DNA of 64,000 nt from Emticicia aquatilis (GCF_014644295.1 NZ_BMKK01000004.1:372001-436000); one strand, 5' to 3'. Shown: positions 42,938-52,231, counted from the stretch's first letter. Numbers and translations: made by a program. The notes: generated by a model not told the origin, from the letters alone.

Positions 42938-43996
42938 ATGAAAAAGATATTGCTTATTGAAGATAACACCGAAATCAGAGAAAACACAGCCGAGATTCTC
43001 GAACTGGCTGATTATCAGGTAGTAACCGCCGAAAACGGACGAGTTGGCGTAGAAAAAGCTCACCACGAAAAACCAGATTTGATTATCTGCGACATCATGA
43101 TGCCCATCATGGATGGCTACAGTGTGCTGCATTTACTCTCAAAAACACCCGATACTGCCAATGTTCCGTTTATATTTCTGACTGCCAAAGCCGACCGCTC
43201 TGATTTCAGAAAAGGTATGGAAATGGGTGCCGATGACTACATAACCAAGCCTTTTGATGATGTAGAATTGCTGAATGCTATCGAAAGCCGACTCAAGAAA
43301 GTTGAACTTTTACAAAAAAACTACACACAAGATTTAGGCGGACTCGACGAACTAATCAGCGATGCAGGTGGCGACCAAGAACTAAAAAAACTACTCGAAA
43401 GCCGTGAAGTAAGAAGCTATAAAAAGAAAAGTGAGATTTACCGTGAAGGCGATTATCCGCTTTATTTATTCTGCGTTATCAAAGGAAAAATCAAAACTTT
43501 CAAGACTAATGATGATGGTAAAGAGCTGATAATAAATATTTACGACAAGAATGATTATTTGGGCTATGTAGATTTACTACAAGAAAGCAACTACACCGAA
43601 TCGGCGGCGGCGATGGAAGATTGCGAGATTTGCCTGATTCCGAAAAATGATTTTTATAATCTCGTTCATAAAAACCGCCAAGTTGCACAGAAATTTATTC
43701 AGTTACTTTCAAATAACGTTAAAGCCAACGAAGAACAACTACTCAAACTCGCTTATAATTCTGTAAGAAAACGTATTTCTGAGGCTTTGCTAAAATTCCA
43801 TAGTCATTTGGTAAAAGAAGGTACAGCCAGCAATAATATGAAAATTAGCCGTGAAGACCTTTCAAACGTTGCGGGAACTTCGCTCGAAACTGCCATCAGA
43901 ACGCTTTCCGACTTCAAAGACGAAAAACTAATAGAAATAGAGTCTGGAAAAATTACAATTTTAAATTTGGAAAAATTGAAGCGGTTGAAGAATTGA
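42938..43996 (+). CDS. Response regulator fused to a Crp/Fnr-type DNA-binding protein
   Basis: 352 aa. Receiver domain 1-125 with D52 (IICDIMMPIMDGY) and TKPF lysine, then a cyclic-nucleotide-binding-like beta barrel (about 145-260) and a Crp-type helix-turn-helix (about 275-345, with SREDLSNVAGTSLETAIRTL). So a phosphorylation switch is joined to a Crp/Fnr DNA-binding module. The palindrome upstream of its operon would be a natural target. The adjacent cco and Usp genes suggest a regulator of low-oxygen or stress genes. Confidence 0.88.
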   Translation: MKKILLIEDNTEIRENTAEILELADYQVVTAENGRVGVEKAHHEKPDLIICDIMMPIMDGYSVLHLLSKTPDTANVPFIFLTAKADRSDFRKGMEMGADDYITKPFDDVELLNAIESRLKKVELLQKNYTQDLGGLDELISDAGGDQELKKLLESREVRSYKKKSEIYREGDYPLYLFCVIKGKIKTFKTNDDGKELIINIYDKNDYLGYVDLLQESNYTESAAAMEDCEICLIPKNDFYNLVHKNRQVAQKFIQLLSNNVKANEEQLLKLAYNSVRKRISEALLKFHSHLVKEGTASNNMKISREDLSNVAGTSLETAIRTLSDFKDEKLIEIESGKITILNLEKLKRLKN

Positions 43997-44030
43997 AGGA
44001 AGACTTCGCTTGAAGCGAAGTCTTCCTTTC
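43995..44030. terminator. Long bidirectional terminator hairpin
   Basis: GAAGGAAGACTTCGCTT (43995-44011) pairs with AAGCGAAGTCTTCCTTTC (from 44013), almost perfectly, between two convergent genes only 39 bp apart. Confidence 0.85.
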
Positions 44031-44035
44031 AACTT

Positions 44036-46561
44036 TTAAATCACCTTTCCCATTGCTGGGTCGGTGAAACTTTCTCGGCCAGTTTCTACATGGCCTGCGT
44101 ATCTTTTCTCAAAAGTATCATTTCCTTCTACTTTTACCGAAAAATCATACCATTGATGGCTATTTTGTAAGTTTAAAACCAAATTTGCCGTTCCGCCTTT
44201 TGGCAAATCCAACACTTTTTTGCCAGTTTTGTAGGATAAATCATTGATTTCAACTTTTAAACTCTTACTATCTTTATTTTGCAACTCAATCACAACATTG
44301 CCTGTTAAGCTCTTTTTTGCGGCATCGCTGGCTTGATATTTCAACTTTGTTTCGAGTTGTGGCTGAGTTTCGTTACCAGCAAACGAGCGATAAAATCCAT
44401 TCGGGCCATAAACTTCTACACTATAATTTTTATTGGTGAATGTATCTAAAGCCCAAGTATCGGTCAATTCATCGCCTCTTTTTACAGCATAATTACGAGT
44501 TTTTAGCTCATTATCAGTAAAATACGCCACAAACGGACAACCTTTTACTTTATTCCCAAAAACCTTATCACCTACTCCAAAACTCACTTGGAAAGTTTTT
44601 TTATCTTCACTCAAACTCCCATCAACATATAATTCATACGGAATTGAAGTGGCTTTACGAATTCCCTTTTCCTGTTTCGGAAGCCATTCATAATCAGCAC
44701 TTTGTGTGTTTACGCTACTGATTTCATCAGCAGTTAAAGGCTTGAAATTTGATGGTAATTTCTTAAATTTCGCTTTATGAACCGACTGAATAAAAGGCTC
44801 TTTGGCAACAAAAGTTGGCAAAGCTATCTTTTCTCCGTTATAAGGTTTGAATGTTGAAGTAAGGTCGCCACAAACTGTTCTACGCCAATCGCTGATATTG
44901 GTTTCGGTGATTTCTTTCTTGGTTTTGTGTTTCAAAAACTTCTCCAAAAACTGCAAAATAGATGTATGGTCAAAGACTTCAGAACATACGTTTCCACCCC
45001 TACTCCACGGCGAAGCAATCACCAACGGCACTCTAAAGCCTAAGCCGATGGCATCTTCACGAGCATCTTTTTCGGGGTCTTTGTATTTTCTTTGTTTTTC
45101 ATGAATCAAATTTACTTGTTCGGCTGAAGTATCAATTCCAGCCGAAACTTTACCCGTATTTGGCTTTGCATGATGTGGTGGCACAAACGGCGGAACGTGG
45201 TCGAAATAACCATCGTTTTCATCATAAGCCAAAATAAAAATGGTCTTTTTCCAAACTTCTGGATTTTTCGTCAGAATATCCATCACTTCCGACACATACC
45301 AAGCACCATACCACGGAGCCCCAGGGTGGTCAGAGAAATTTTCGGGAGCAACCAACCATGTAACCATCGGAAGTTGCTTATTTTCAACATCTTTTCTGAA
45401 CTGATACAAAACATCTCCCTTCGGTACTTCTACTTTTCTTGGCGTGCCATTATCATCGTATTCAAGCGTGGTCAATTCATGATAATGTGGGTCGTTACGG
45501 TTATTGGTAAAAGCTTTTCGATGGAGATTTTTGTTAAAATCATTCAGTTTTTCGAAATTTTCGGGCGTATATTGTACCAAATCTTGCTTTAAGATTTCAT
45601 AGTATGATTTTTTACGAGCCAATTCAGATTTTGCTTTTTCGAGTTCAGCTCCATTCAACGATGCCAAATTTTTTTCGAGCGTAGCAATATCTTTCGGCAA
45701 AATATCATTCATTTTCTGAATGTATTTGTAATATTCAGGCGAAAACTTCACGGCATACTGCTCGAACCATTCAATCGGATTATCGGTAAAATTGGCGAGC
45801 CAACCTTCTTCTTCACCTTCAAAACCAACTGGTAAACTGATTTCATTTTGGTAGATTTTCCATGAAATACCGTTTTCTTCCAATCTTTCGGGGAAAGTTT
45901 TCCATTTTGCCCATTTTCCGTAATCAACGTCTTCGTTTTTTACGTTGGCTTTTGCCTCAAAATCAGCTTTTTCACGAATCGTACCTGTCCATAAATACAA
46001 ACGATTAGGTGTTGTCCCTGTCAATGAAGAACAGAAATTTTGGTCGCATACCGTAAAGGCATCGGCCAGTGCATAATAAAACGGAATATCTTCACGGTTA
46101 TAATAACCCAAAGTCAGTGGCATTTCTTTGTAGGCTTTGTTGCCTGACTGCTTTACGTGCAGCCATTTATCATATTTGCCATTATTGCGGGCATCGACTT
46201 GGTTTTCCCAAGAATGCGGCAACGAACTCATCCAAGTAGCATTTGAATCTTTCAGATTGAGTCTGAACGGAGCAAAAGTTTCTCCTTTCAGGTTCGACTG
46301 CAACCAAACTTTATTTTTATTTGGTAAACTAATGGCTCGTGGGTCATTGAAGCCACGTACGCCTTGAAGTGTGCCATAACTGTGGTCGAATGAGCGATTT
46401 TCCTGCATTAAAATCACTACGTGTTCGGCATCCCAAAAGGTACTGCCCTCGGCAGGATTAATGGCCAATGCTTTTTGAATTGATGGAGGCAAAACGCCCA
46501 TCAGACCAGCTCCGCTGGCCAATAAAGTTGCTTTCTTGATGAAGTCTCTTCTGGATTCCAT
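44036..46561 (-). CDS. Tat-exported phosphocholine-type phospholipase C
   Basis: 841 aa. N-terminal twin-arginine leader MESRRDFIKKATLLASGAGLMG. The phosphoesterase domain has the typical VVILMQENRSFDHSYGTL metal/nucleophile region (about 49-66), then SLTGTTPNRLYLWTG and IFILAYDENDGYFDHVPP. Two C-terminal beta domains (about 630-840) match the repeated domain of bacterial phospholipases C. Expected to hydrolyse phosphatidylcholine or sphingomyelin in the periplasm or outside. Full length; stands alone. Confidence 0.9.
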   Translation of the reverse strand: MESRRDFIKKATLLASGAGLMGVLPPSIQKALAINPAEGSTFWDAEHVVILMQENRSFDHSYGTLQGVRGFNDPRAISLPNKNKVWLQSNLKGETFAPFRLNLKDSNATWMSSLPHSWENQVDARNNGKYDKWLHVKQSGNKAYKEMPLTLGYYNREDIPFYYALADAFTVCDQNFCSSLTGTTPNRLYLWTGTIREKADFEAKANVKNEDVDYGKWAKWKTFPERLEENGISWKIYQNEISLPVGFEGEEEGWLANFTDNPIEWFEQYAVKFSPEYYKYIQKMNDILPKDIATLEKNLASLNGAELEKAKSELARKKSYYEILKQDLVQYTPENFEKLNDFNKNLHRKAFTNNRNDPHYHELTTLEYDDNGTPRKVEVPKGDVLYQFRKDVENKQLPMVTWLVAPENFSDHPGAPWYGAWYVSEVMDILTKNPEVWKKTIFILAYDENDGYFDHVPPFVPPHHAKPNTGKVSAGIDTSAEQVNLIHEKQRKYKDPEKDAREDAIGLGFRVPLVIASPWSRGGNVCSEVFDHTSILQFLEKFLKHKTKKEITETNISDWRRTVCGDLTSTFKPYNGEKIALPTFVAKEPFIQSVHKAKFKKLPSNFKPLTADEISSVNTQSADYEWLPKQEKGIRKATSIPYELYVDGSLSEDKKTFQVSFGVGDKVFGNKVKGCPFVAYFTDNELKTRNYAVKRGDELTDTWALDTFTNKNYSVEVYGPNGFYRSFAGNETQPQLETKLKYQASDAAKKSLTGNVVIELQNKDSKSLKVEINDLSYKTGKKVLDLPKGGTANLVLNLQNSHQWYDFSVKVEGNDTFEKRYAGHVETGRESFTDPAMGKVI

Positions 46562-46685
46562 GTTAGGGTTGAATAGTCTCTGAATTTTTATCGAAAATAC
46601 TGCTTTATTAAATATTTTTAAAAATTAGAGCATTATTTTTTTGTTATTAATCCATCGAAACAAAAAGAGTAGCATACTGAATAAG

Positions 46686-46898
46686 CTACTCTTCTAAAAT
46701 CTCGCATCTAAAACCCTGATTATTAATTACTTCAATGATTTGTTGACTAATATTATCATTACATTCTGTTCTTAAAATCTTATCACAATCATTGAGGTCA
46801 AAATTAAAATTTTCAGATGGAAAACTTTGTTTCAATATTTTTAAAATGGCTTTTGCCGTAGTTTTATTCCTAATATCAGTCTTAAAAACTTCAATCAT
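46686..46898 (-). CDS. Small hypothetical protein, ferredoxin-like fold suspected
   Basis: 70 aa, acidic, three cysteines. The beta-alpha-beta pattern (MIEVFKTDI...ILKILKQSF...FNFDLNDCDKILRTE) resembles small HMA-like domains but lacks the CxxC metal motif. No family named. It starts 9 bp after the VOC gene stop on the same strand, the last of a series of small genes. Confidence 0.6.
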   Translation of the reverse strand: MIEVFKTDIRNKTTAKAILKILKQSFPSENFNFDLNDCDKILRTECNDNISQQIIEVINNQGFRCEILEE

Positions 46899-46906
46899 AT
46901 TTTTGT

Positions 46907-47284
46907 TTACTTTGCTTGGGCATTGACCTCAAAAACCCCAAAAGTATTGTTATCCAAATCAATGAAATATCCTTGATAACACCGTGCTGGAATGGCGAAC
47001 TTCGGTAGAGCAATTTGTCCACCATTGGCAATAATTAGTTCGGCTATTTCATCAAAATTGGCTACTTCTATCGAACATACAAAGGCGTTCGTACCACCGC
47101 CCAATTGCGGTATATTACTTGGTCTTTTGAGCAAGCCTCCATTGATAGAATTGGTTTCGATTCTGTAATATTCAATCGGCAGAAATTCGTCTTTTATAAA
47201 TTTCCAGCCAAAAACTGCCTCATAAAATTTTGCATCACTGGCAGGATTTGAAGATTGTATTTCAAAATATCCTATGGTATTCAT
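46907..47284 (-). CDS. VOC superfamily (glyoxalase/bleomycin resistance-like) protein
   Basis: 125 aa with the paired beta-alpha-beta-beta-beta modules of the vicinal oxygen chelate fold. GYFEIQSSNPASDAKFYEAVFGWKF is the typical opening, and GYFIDLDNNTFGVFEV closes the second module. Metal-binding residues and substrate cannot be assigned. Confidence 0.85.
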   Translation of the reverse strand: MNTIGYFEIQSSNPASDAKFYEAVFGWKFIKDEFLPIEYYRIETNSINGGLLKRPSNIPQLGGGTNAFVCSIEVANFDEIAELIIANGGQIALPKFAIPARCYQGYFIDLDNNTFGVFEVNAQAK

Positions 47285-47292
47285 AAATACTA

Positions 47293-47565
47293 TTATTTAA
47301 AACTTAATCCAACATCGGACAATGCTTTTTGAAGTTTGGGAATAGAGGTTTTACCCATTCCATGTAGTTTCAGAATTTCAACCTCGCTAAATTTTGATAA
47401 TTCGTCTAAAGTATGAATGTTGTTGTTTTCTAATGCCCGCCGTGCAGGTGCAGGAAGCAAGCTTAAAAACCCATCTTTAGGCTTATTTTCTTGCTCACAA
47501 ACTGGACACGTTGGACAATCGCTATTTTTGAAAAATTGATGACCTTTCTCGCAAATCTTTAGCAT
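47293..47565 (-). CDS. Small zinc-ribbon plus helix-hairpin-helix protein
   Basis: 90 aa from ATG 47565. Residues 5-24 hold four cysteines and a histidine (C5, H8, C17, C20, C23) like a zinc ribbon. Residues 40-88 resemble the RNA polymerase alpha-subunit C-terminal domain with LPAPARRALENNNI and LHGMGKTSIPKLQKAL, a double HhH fold that binds DNA or protein. It ends 9 bp before the VOC gene. A nucleic-acid-binding role is inferred from these domains. Confidence 0.65.
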   Translation of the reverse strand: MLKICEKGHQFFKNSDCPTCPVCEQENKPKDGFLSLLPAPARRALENNNIHTLDELSKFSEVEILKLHGMGKTSIPKLQKALSDVGLSFK

Positions 47566-47578
47566 CTTCGGTAAAACC

Positions 47579-47938
47579 TTAATTTTCAATCAATTCTAAT
47601 AACTCGGATATAATTCTCTGTAATTCAGTTTTTTTAGCCAAAACATCAGTCATATCTTTAAAATATACCATTCTACGGTCTTTATAGTCACCTTCGAGAA
47701 TTACAGAGTTTATCTTTGGAATGGCTTCATTATGAAAAATTAAATGCACTTTATCTTGCATTCGGTGGTTGAATGTCAAGAAATCTTCTTTACAATAATA
47801 GCTTGGAGCTTTCCACTTGATTCGTTCTGAAATTTGGGCATTTGTTTCTTTGATAATCATTCTCAAAGCTTCTATCTCAGCTTTTAGCGGATGCTCCAAA
47901 GTCTCCATATATGCTGTCACTTGCTCAGTATCAGTCAT
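47579..47938 (-). CDS. DUF1801 domain protein
   Basis: 119 aa. Motifs ISERIKWKAPSYYCKEDFLTF and VHLIFHNEAIPKI are the conserved core of the DUF1801 (YdhG-like) family, whose function is unknown. Its start overlaps the end of the DoxX-like gene by eight bases, so the two are cotranscribed. Confidence 0.82.
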   Translation of the reverse strand: MTDTEQVTAYMETLEHPLKAEIEALRMIIKETNAQISERIKWKAPSYYCKEDFLTFNHRMQDKVHLIFHNEAIPKINSVILEGDYKDRRMVYFKDMTDVLAKKTELQRIISELLELIEN

Positions 47939-48302
47939 TTTGAGGGTTTAATTTATGATAATAAACATATGAAACTGCTAAAATTGCAAAAACAACCAAA
48001 GGAAAAAATGTTTGTCCATTGATTCCATCAACTGCTCCGTGACTGATTGTTGCAAAAATAAAGTCAAAAGCAAAGCCAGCATAAGCCCATTCTTTAACTC
48101 GTTTTGGCACTTGTGGAATAACTAAAGCCAAAACCCCTAAAACCTTAAAAACAACCAATGCGTTTCCGAAATATTCTGGATACCCCAAATGTCTGATTCC
48201 TTCTTTTGCCAATTCAGTTTGAGATGTCAAAGCTGGCATTACTCCTTCAAATAAAGCGATAATGGTGGTAGCTGTCCAATAGATGATTTTATCTTTTTTC
48301 AT
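47931..48302 (-). CDS. DoxX-like family membrane protein
   Basis: 123 aa with four membrane helices (about 7-25, 47-63, 70-88, 95-115). GIRHLGYPEYFGNALVVFKVLG is a typical DoxX-like segment. The function of this family is not established; members are often cotranscribed with small cytosolic proteins, as here with DUF1801. Confidence 0.8.
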   Translation of the reverse strand: MKKDKIIYWTATTIIALFEGVMPALTSQTELAKEGIRHLGYPEYFGNALVVFKVLGVLALVIPQVPKRVKEWAYAGFAFDFIFATISHGAVDGINGQTFFPLVVFAILAVSYVYYHKLNPQND

Positions 48303-48391
48303 GTTTTTAGTTTTATTTATTAGGCTATTTAGTCAATATTTTTAGTTAGGTATAAATATAATGTCAATTCTTTATTTTGCAAAAGCATTAG

Positions 48392-48814
48392 TTAAGCATT
48401 CAAGAGGGTTTGAATATCAAATTTTTTCATTTTCATAAAGGCTTGTACAACTCGTTGTCCTTTTTCAGGGTCTGAAACCAACTTACCCAAAATTGAAGGC
48501 ACAATTTGCCACGAAAGTCCGTACTTATCTTTCAACCAACCGCACTGACTTTCTTCTCCACCTTCGGTGAGTTTTGCCCAATAATAATCAATTTCTTCTT
48601 GGTTTTCACAATTTACCACAAGCGATGTAGCTTCGTTGAATTTGAATTGTGGGCCACCATTGAGTCCCATCATTTTTCGGCCATTTAACTCAAAAGTGAC
48701 CATCATAGGATTTGCGGAAGTAATTTTTGAGTTTGAGAAAACCGAGCAATAAAACTCGGCCGCTTCTTTGGCTTGGCCATCAAACCAAAGGCAAAGAGAA
48801 ATTTCATTATTCAT
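48392..48814 (-). CDS. VOC family protein, PhnB-like (3-demethylubiquinone methyltransferase fold)
   Basis: 140 aa. Starts ISLCLWFDGQAKEAAEFYCSVF and contains MGLNGGPQFKFNEATSLVVNCENQEEID and CGWLKDKYGLSWQIVP, a recognisable PhnB-type pattern. Despite the historic name these are VOC-fold proteins with unknown substrate. Second VOC gene of the cluster. Confidence 0.85.
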   Translation of the reverse strand: MNNEISLCLWFDGQAKEAAEFYCSVFSNSKITSANPMMVTFELNGRKMMGLNGGPQFKFNEATSLVVNCENQEEIDYYWAKLTEGGEESQCGWLKDKYGLSWQIVPSILGKLVSDPEKGQRVVQAFMKMKKFDIQTLLNA

Positions 48815-48872
48815 AGTTTTTCATAATTTTAATTTAGAAACACACTAATTTTACTGATTTATCAAAATACCG

Positions 48873-49442
48873 TTAATCTTTTTTAAACTCATAACAAAGA
48901 AGCGTAATTCCACAGTCAAAACCCTGTGCTTTTCTCAAAGTAAGTCCTTGCTTAGCAGATAAACTTTGAAATATTGGCATTCCTTTGCCCAAAATCGCAG
49001 GATTTACAAAAAGATGGTACTCATCAATCAAGCCCTCTTTGATTAGAGAAGAAACAAATGACCCTCCACCATATACGATGATATCACTACCAGATTGATT
49101 TTTCAAAGCATTGATTTCATCAACAAGGTTTCCTTTTGCTAAAATAGCATTCGACCAATCAGCACTTTCAAGTGTTTTTGTGAAAACTACTTTGTGAGTT
49201 TCGCTCATTTTTTTTGCAAAATCTTGTTCATCGTTCTCGATTTGTGCAGCACCTGCCCAATGTGGAATAAAACCTTCGGCCAGTTTTCGACCTAAAATGA
49301 TACAATCGACATCATCAGTAAGGGCTGAAACATAGTTTTTTAGGGCATCATCCCAGTTCCAAACCATCCAATCCATTTCACCATTTGGACCAGCAATAAA
49401 ACCATCGACCGACATTTGAACTTGTAATTTTAGCTTTCTCAT
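48873..49442 (-). CDS. Dihydrofolate reductase family protein (RibD C-terminal-like)
   Basis: 189 aa from ATG 49442 (an upstream GTG would cover the promoter). QVQMSVDGFIAGPNGEMDW is the opening of the RibD_C/DHFR-like family, followed by IILGRKLAEGF, IIVYGGGSFVSSL and the C-terminal LLCYEFKK strand. The NADPH-binding GGG loop is present. Probably a reductase with an unknown substrate. A TAGTTTTG -7 box lies just upstream. Confidence 0.85.
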   Translation of the reverse strand: MRKLKLQVQMSVDGFIAGPNGEMDWMVWNWDDALKNYVSALTDDVDCIILGRKLAEGFIPHWAGAAQIENDEQDFAKKMSETHKVVFTKTLESADWSNAILAKGNLVDEINALKNQSGSDIIVYGGGSFVSSLIKEGLIDEYHLFVNPAILGKGMPIFQSLSAKQGLTLRKAQGFDCGITLLCYEFKKD

Positions 49443-49465
49443 AATTTTTGTAAGATTTAATGCCA

Positions 49466-49473
49466 CAAAACTA
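49466..49473 (-). promoter_or_regulatory. -7 box for DHFR-family gene
   Basis: Complement of CAAAACTA is TAGTTTTG, full TAnnTTTG match, 24 bp before the ATG at 49442. Confidence 0.4.
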
Positions 49474-49556
49474 CGGGCAATATTCTGAATTAGAAATATG
49501 TAAAAACGACAATTTAGTGGGTTGATTGCGACAAACTTTTTTTATAGTTTTACGGC

Positions 49557-50522
49557 ATGAAAAACGTCATGATATTAGTTCCTGAAACAGCTATTCCAGC
49601 TGCAATCGTTGACCCACGATATATGTTTTCGGCCATTAATGAGTTCTATAAAAGTATGGAACTCCAACCCGCTTTCAACATAAAATTAGTAGGAATGAGC
49701 AAAGAAGTCAAGCTAAATGATGGTTTGATTTCATTTTATCCTGATTTTCTCTTGAATGAAGTCAGGAAAGCTGATTTGATAATTATTCCTGCCTTGAGCG
49801 GAAATATGGCTCAGGCCATCAAACAAAACGAAGGTTTTATTCCGTGGATTCAAGACCAACATCGTAAAGGGGCTGAAATTGCCAGCCTGTGTGTGGGAGC
49901 ATTTTTATTGGCCTCAACTGGGCTTTTAAACGGAAAATCATGCTCAACCCATTGGCTTTATGCGAATGAATTCAGAACGATGTTTCCAGAAGTGTATCTC
50001 GCTGATGACAAGGTTATCACCGAGCAAAATGGCATTTATTCGAGTGGAGGAGCTACTTCGTACTGGAATTTACTACTTTATTTGGTAGAAAAATACACGA
50101 ATCGTGAAATGGCAATTATGGCTTCTAAATTCTTTTTGCTCGAAATGGGACGAAACAGCCAATCACCATTTGTGATGTTTCAAGGACAAAAAGACCATGA
50201 AGATACGCAGATTCTGAATGCTCAAGAGTTTATCGAAAAACACTACCAAACAAAACTCAATGTAGAAGATTTGGCTGATAGATTTGGCATTGGAAGACGA
50301 ACATTTGAACGTAGATTCAAGAAAGCGACTTCAAATACAGTTATTGAATACATACAAAGAGTAAAAATAGAATCCGCAAAAAAACAACTCGAAAGTGGCA
50401 GAAAAACCGTTAACGAAGTAATGTATGATGTGGGTTATACCGATTTAAAAGCTTTCCGTGATGTTTTCAGAAAACTGGTAGGAATGTCACCGATTGAGTA
50501 TAGAAATAAGTATAATTCTTAA
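49557..50522 (+). CDS. GlxA-type regulator: DJ-1/PfpI domain plus AraC helix-turn-helix
   Basis: 321 aa. Residues 1-190 form a class-I glutamine-amidotransferase-like (DJ-1/PfpI) domain with the elbow ASLCVGAFLLASTGLL (Cys in the nucleophile position) and STHWLYANEF. Residues about 220-320 are an AraC DNA-binding domain with RFGIGRRTFERRFKKATS and DVGYTDLKAFRDVFRKL. Such regulators control nitrogen or betaine catabolism or drug response. Divergent from the DHFR-family cluster, which may be its target. Confidence 0.88.
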   Translation: MKNVMILVPETAIPAAIVDPRYMFSAINEFYKSMELQPAFNIKLVGMSKEVKLNDGLISFYPDFLLNEVRKADLIIIPALSGNMAQAIKQNEGFIPWIQDQHRKGAEIASLCVGAFLLASTGLLNGKSCSTHWLYANEFRTMFPEVYLADDKVITEQNGIYSSGGATSYWNLLLYLVEKYTNREMAIMASKFFLLEMGRNSQSPFVMFQGQKDHEDTQILNAQEFIEKHYQTKLNVEDLADRFGIGRRTFERRFKKATSNTVIEYIQRVKIESAKKQLESGRKTVNEVMYDVGYTDLKAFRDVFRKLVGMSPIEYRNKYNS

Positions 50523-50603
50523 TTTTTAATTGATAATGGAGAATTGAAAATGAATAATGATTTATCAATTATCAATTCTCAATTATCAATTCTCAATTAT
50601 CAA
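50523..50603. repeat. Inverted-repeat spacer, AATTGATAATTGAGA word family
   Basis: AATTGATAATGGAGAATTGA near the left end pairs, with one mismatch, with TCAATTCTCAATTATCAATT, which is repeated as a tandem (period about 14 nt) over the right half. Between convergent genes, so it may terminate both. Confidence 0.7.
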
Positions 50604-52007
50604 TTACTTCGCAATCAGGAGACTTTTAAGTTTGGCAGCATCCAAATATTCTCCGTGAGCTACTAAACCATATATATTTTGTGTAGCCGAAATGTTGAGC
50701 AACGGGTTTTCGTTGAGCAACAAAATATCTGCTTTTTTGCCCTTGCTCACACTTCCGTATTTTTCTGATTTATTCAAAAAATCAGGCCCATTAATGATTG
50801 ATGCCTGCAAAGCCTGCAATGGTGTAAGTCCATTTTTGACCATCAGTTCCAATTCTTGGTGAAGTCCCAAGCCTGGGTAATCAAAACTATTCAAATATCC
50901 AGCATCAGTTCCTGCCAAAATCTTCACGCCCGAACGCTGCAATAATGGCAACAAAGACGCTGCTTTTTCGATGGTTCGGTGACGAATTTCGATAGCTTCT
51001 TTGGTATCTTTGGCCGCACGTTGCACTCGCCAATCGTAAGTTTTGCGTAAACCGGGCCCAATATATTTCAAGAACGCATCATTTTGGTGGTCGTTTACAT
51101 CTAAAAATGCAGTTGCATAACTAATTGATAATGTTGGAGTTACGGCAGTTTTATTTTTTGCTAAAATCTTGAATGCCGCTTCGGCAGTTGCTTCATCAAA
51201 TTCGTTGAGGGCTTTTAGTGATAAATCTCTGGCGGTTTGTGTGCCATTGGCTACTTGGTCGCTTAGCTCTTTCTGATTTTTTAAACCTGCACGCAATAGA
51301 TACGTAATATGCTCAACGCTACTCAAGCCCGCTTCGCTCACTTGCTCAATCGTAAATACAGGCGGAATATGTGCTGATGTTTTATAACCTCTCCTTCTTG
51401 CCTCTTTGATGCTTCCCAAATAAATCTCGGGTTTGATTGTATTGTCGGTAATCTTCACAAAATCGACTTTTAGTTTATCCAGTGAATCAAGGGCTTTGTT
51501 TACTTCATCCATTGTACCAACCTCAATATCACCCAACCAAATCGACTTGTAACCTTCGAGTTTTGGCCCAGAAGTAAAAATTGTTGGCCCCAGAAGTTTG
51601 CCATCATTCACTGCCTTACGCCATTCCAGCACACTTGGTGAAATATCAGCTGCTGCATCTCTTACGGCCGTGATTCCCATCGCAATATACAGATTCATCA
51701 AATCTTTATTTTCTTGAATCAAGCTATCGCCACCGCCAAAATGCACGTGCATATCCCAAAGGGCTGGCATTACGAATTTACCTTTGGCAGAAATCGTTTG
51801 ATTGGCTTTATATTTACTCAGTTCGGCAGGTGAGCAAACATTTATAATCTCGCCTTTATCAACAATAACTACCTTATTATTAGTCAGTTTCCCTGTTCGA
51901 ATATCAATAATATTGGCGTTTGTAATAGCTAAGTCGACTTTGCTTTGAGCGATACAAAGTGAAGAAATGAATAAAATGAGGACGCTTGTCAGAGTAGTTT
52001 TTTTCAT
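50604..52007 (-). CDS. Exported amidohydrolase family protein
   Basis: 467 aa with signal peptide MKKTTLTSVLILFISSLCIAQ. Metal-dependent TIM-barrel hydrolase: MHVHFGGG (HxH, about 85-87), KITD (the usual carbamylated-lysine position near 185), SAHIPP and SSVEHITYLL (histidines near 215 and 235), and AGTDAGYLN (catalytic Asp near 370). Similar to imidazolonepropionase-like and prolidase-like secreted members. Substrate unknown; periplasmic. Confidence 0.87.
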   Translation of the reverse strand: MKKTTLTSVLILFISSLCIAQSKVDLAITNANIIDIRTGKLTNNKVVIVDKGEIINVCSPAELSKYKANQTISAKGKFVMPALWDMHVHFGGGDSLIQENKDLMNLYIAMGITAVRDAAADISPSVLEWRKAVNDGKLLGPTIFTSGPKLEGYKSIWLGDIEVGTMDEVNKALDSLDKLKVDFVKITDNTIKPEIYLGSIKEARRRGYKTSAHIPPVFTIEQVSEAGLSSVEHITYLLRAGLKNQKELSDQVANGTQTARDLSLKALNEFDEATAEAAFKILAKNKTAVTPTLSISYATAFLDVNDHQNDAFLKYIGPGLRKTYDWRVQRAAKDTKEAIEIRHRTIEKAASLLPLLQRSGVKILAGTDAGYLNSFDYPGLGLHQELELMVKNGLTPLQALQASIINGPDFLNKSEKYGSVSKGKKADILLLNENPLLNISATQNIYGLVAHGEYLDAAKLKSLLIAK

Positions 52008-52104
52008 ATTTGAAATCGGTATTGACTACAAATATGAGTAAAAATATGCAAAACAAATATTCTTTATGGATTAAAAGCATTAAAAATGAGGTCTTTTATT
52101 CTTC

Positions 52105-52231
52105 AAACCACGTCCTTTAGGGCGTGGAAGATATAAAAAAGCATTTGGCTTTAGTCTTGACTTAGAAGCAGTCATGGCTAAAGCCACAATTCCACTTTTT
52201 ACTTTTTACCACGCCCTAAAGGACGTAGTTT
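52105..52231. repeat. Nested palindromic intergenic element (GGGCGTGG type)
   Basis: Outer arms 52105-52127 and 52209-52231 are reverse complements at 22 of 23 positions (core GTCCTTTAGGGCGTGG). Inside them GGCTTTAG (52147-52154) and CTAAAGCC (52178-52185) form an inner stem. Total 127 bp, no gene inside. Architecture matches the element at 58179-58317. Confidence 0.8.
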
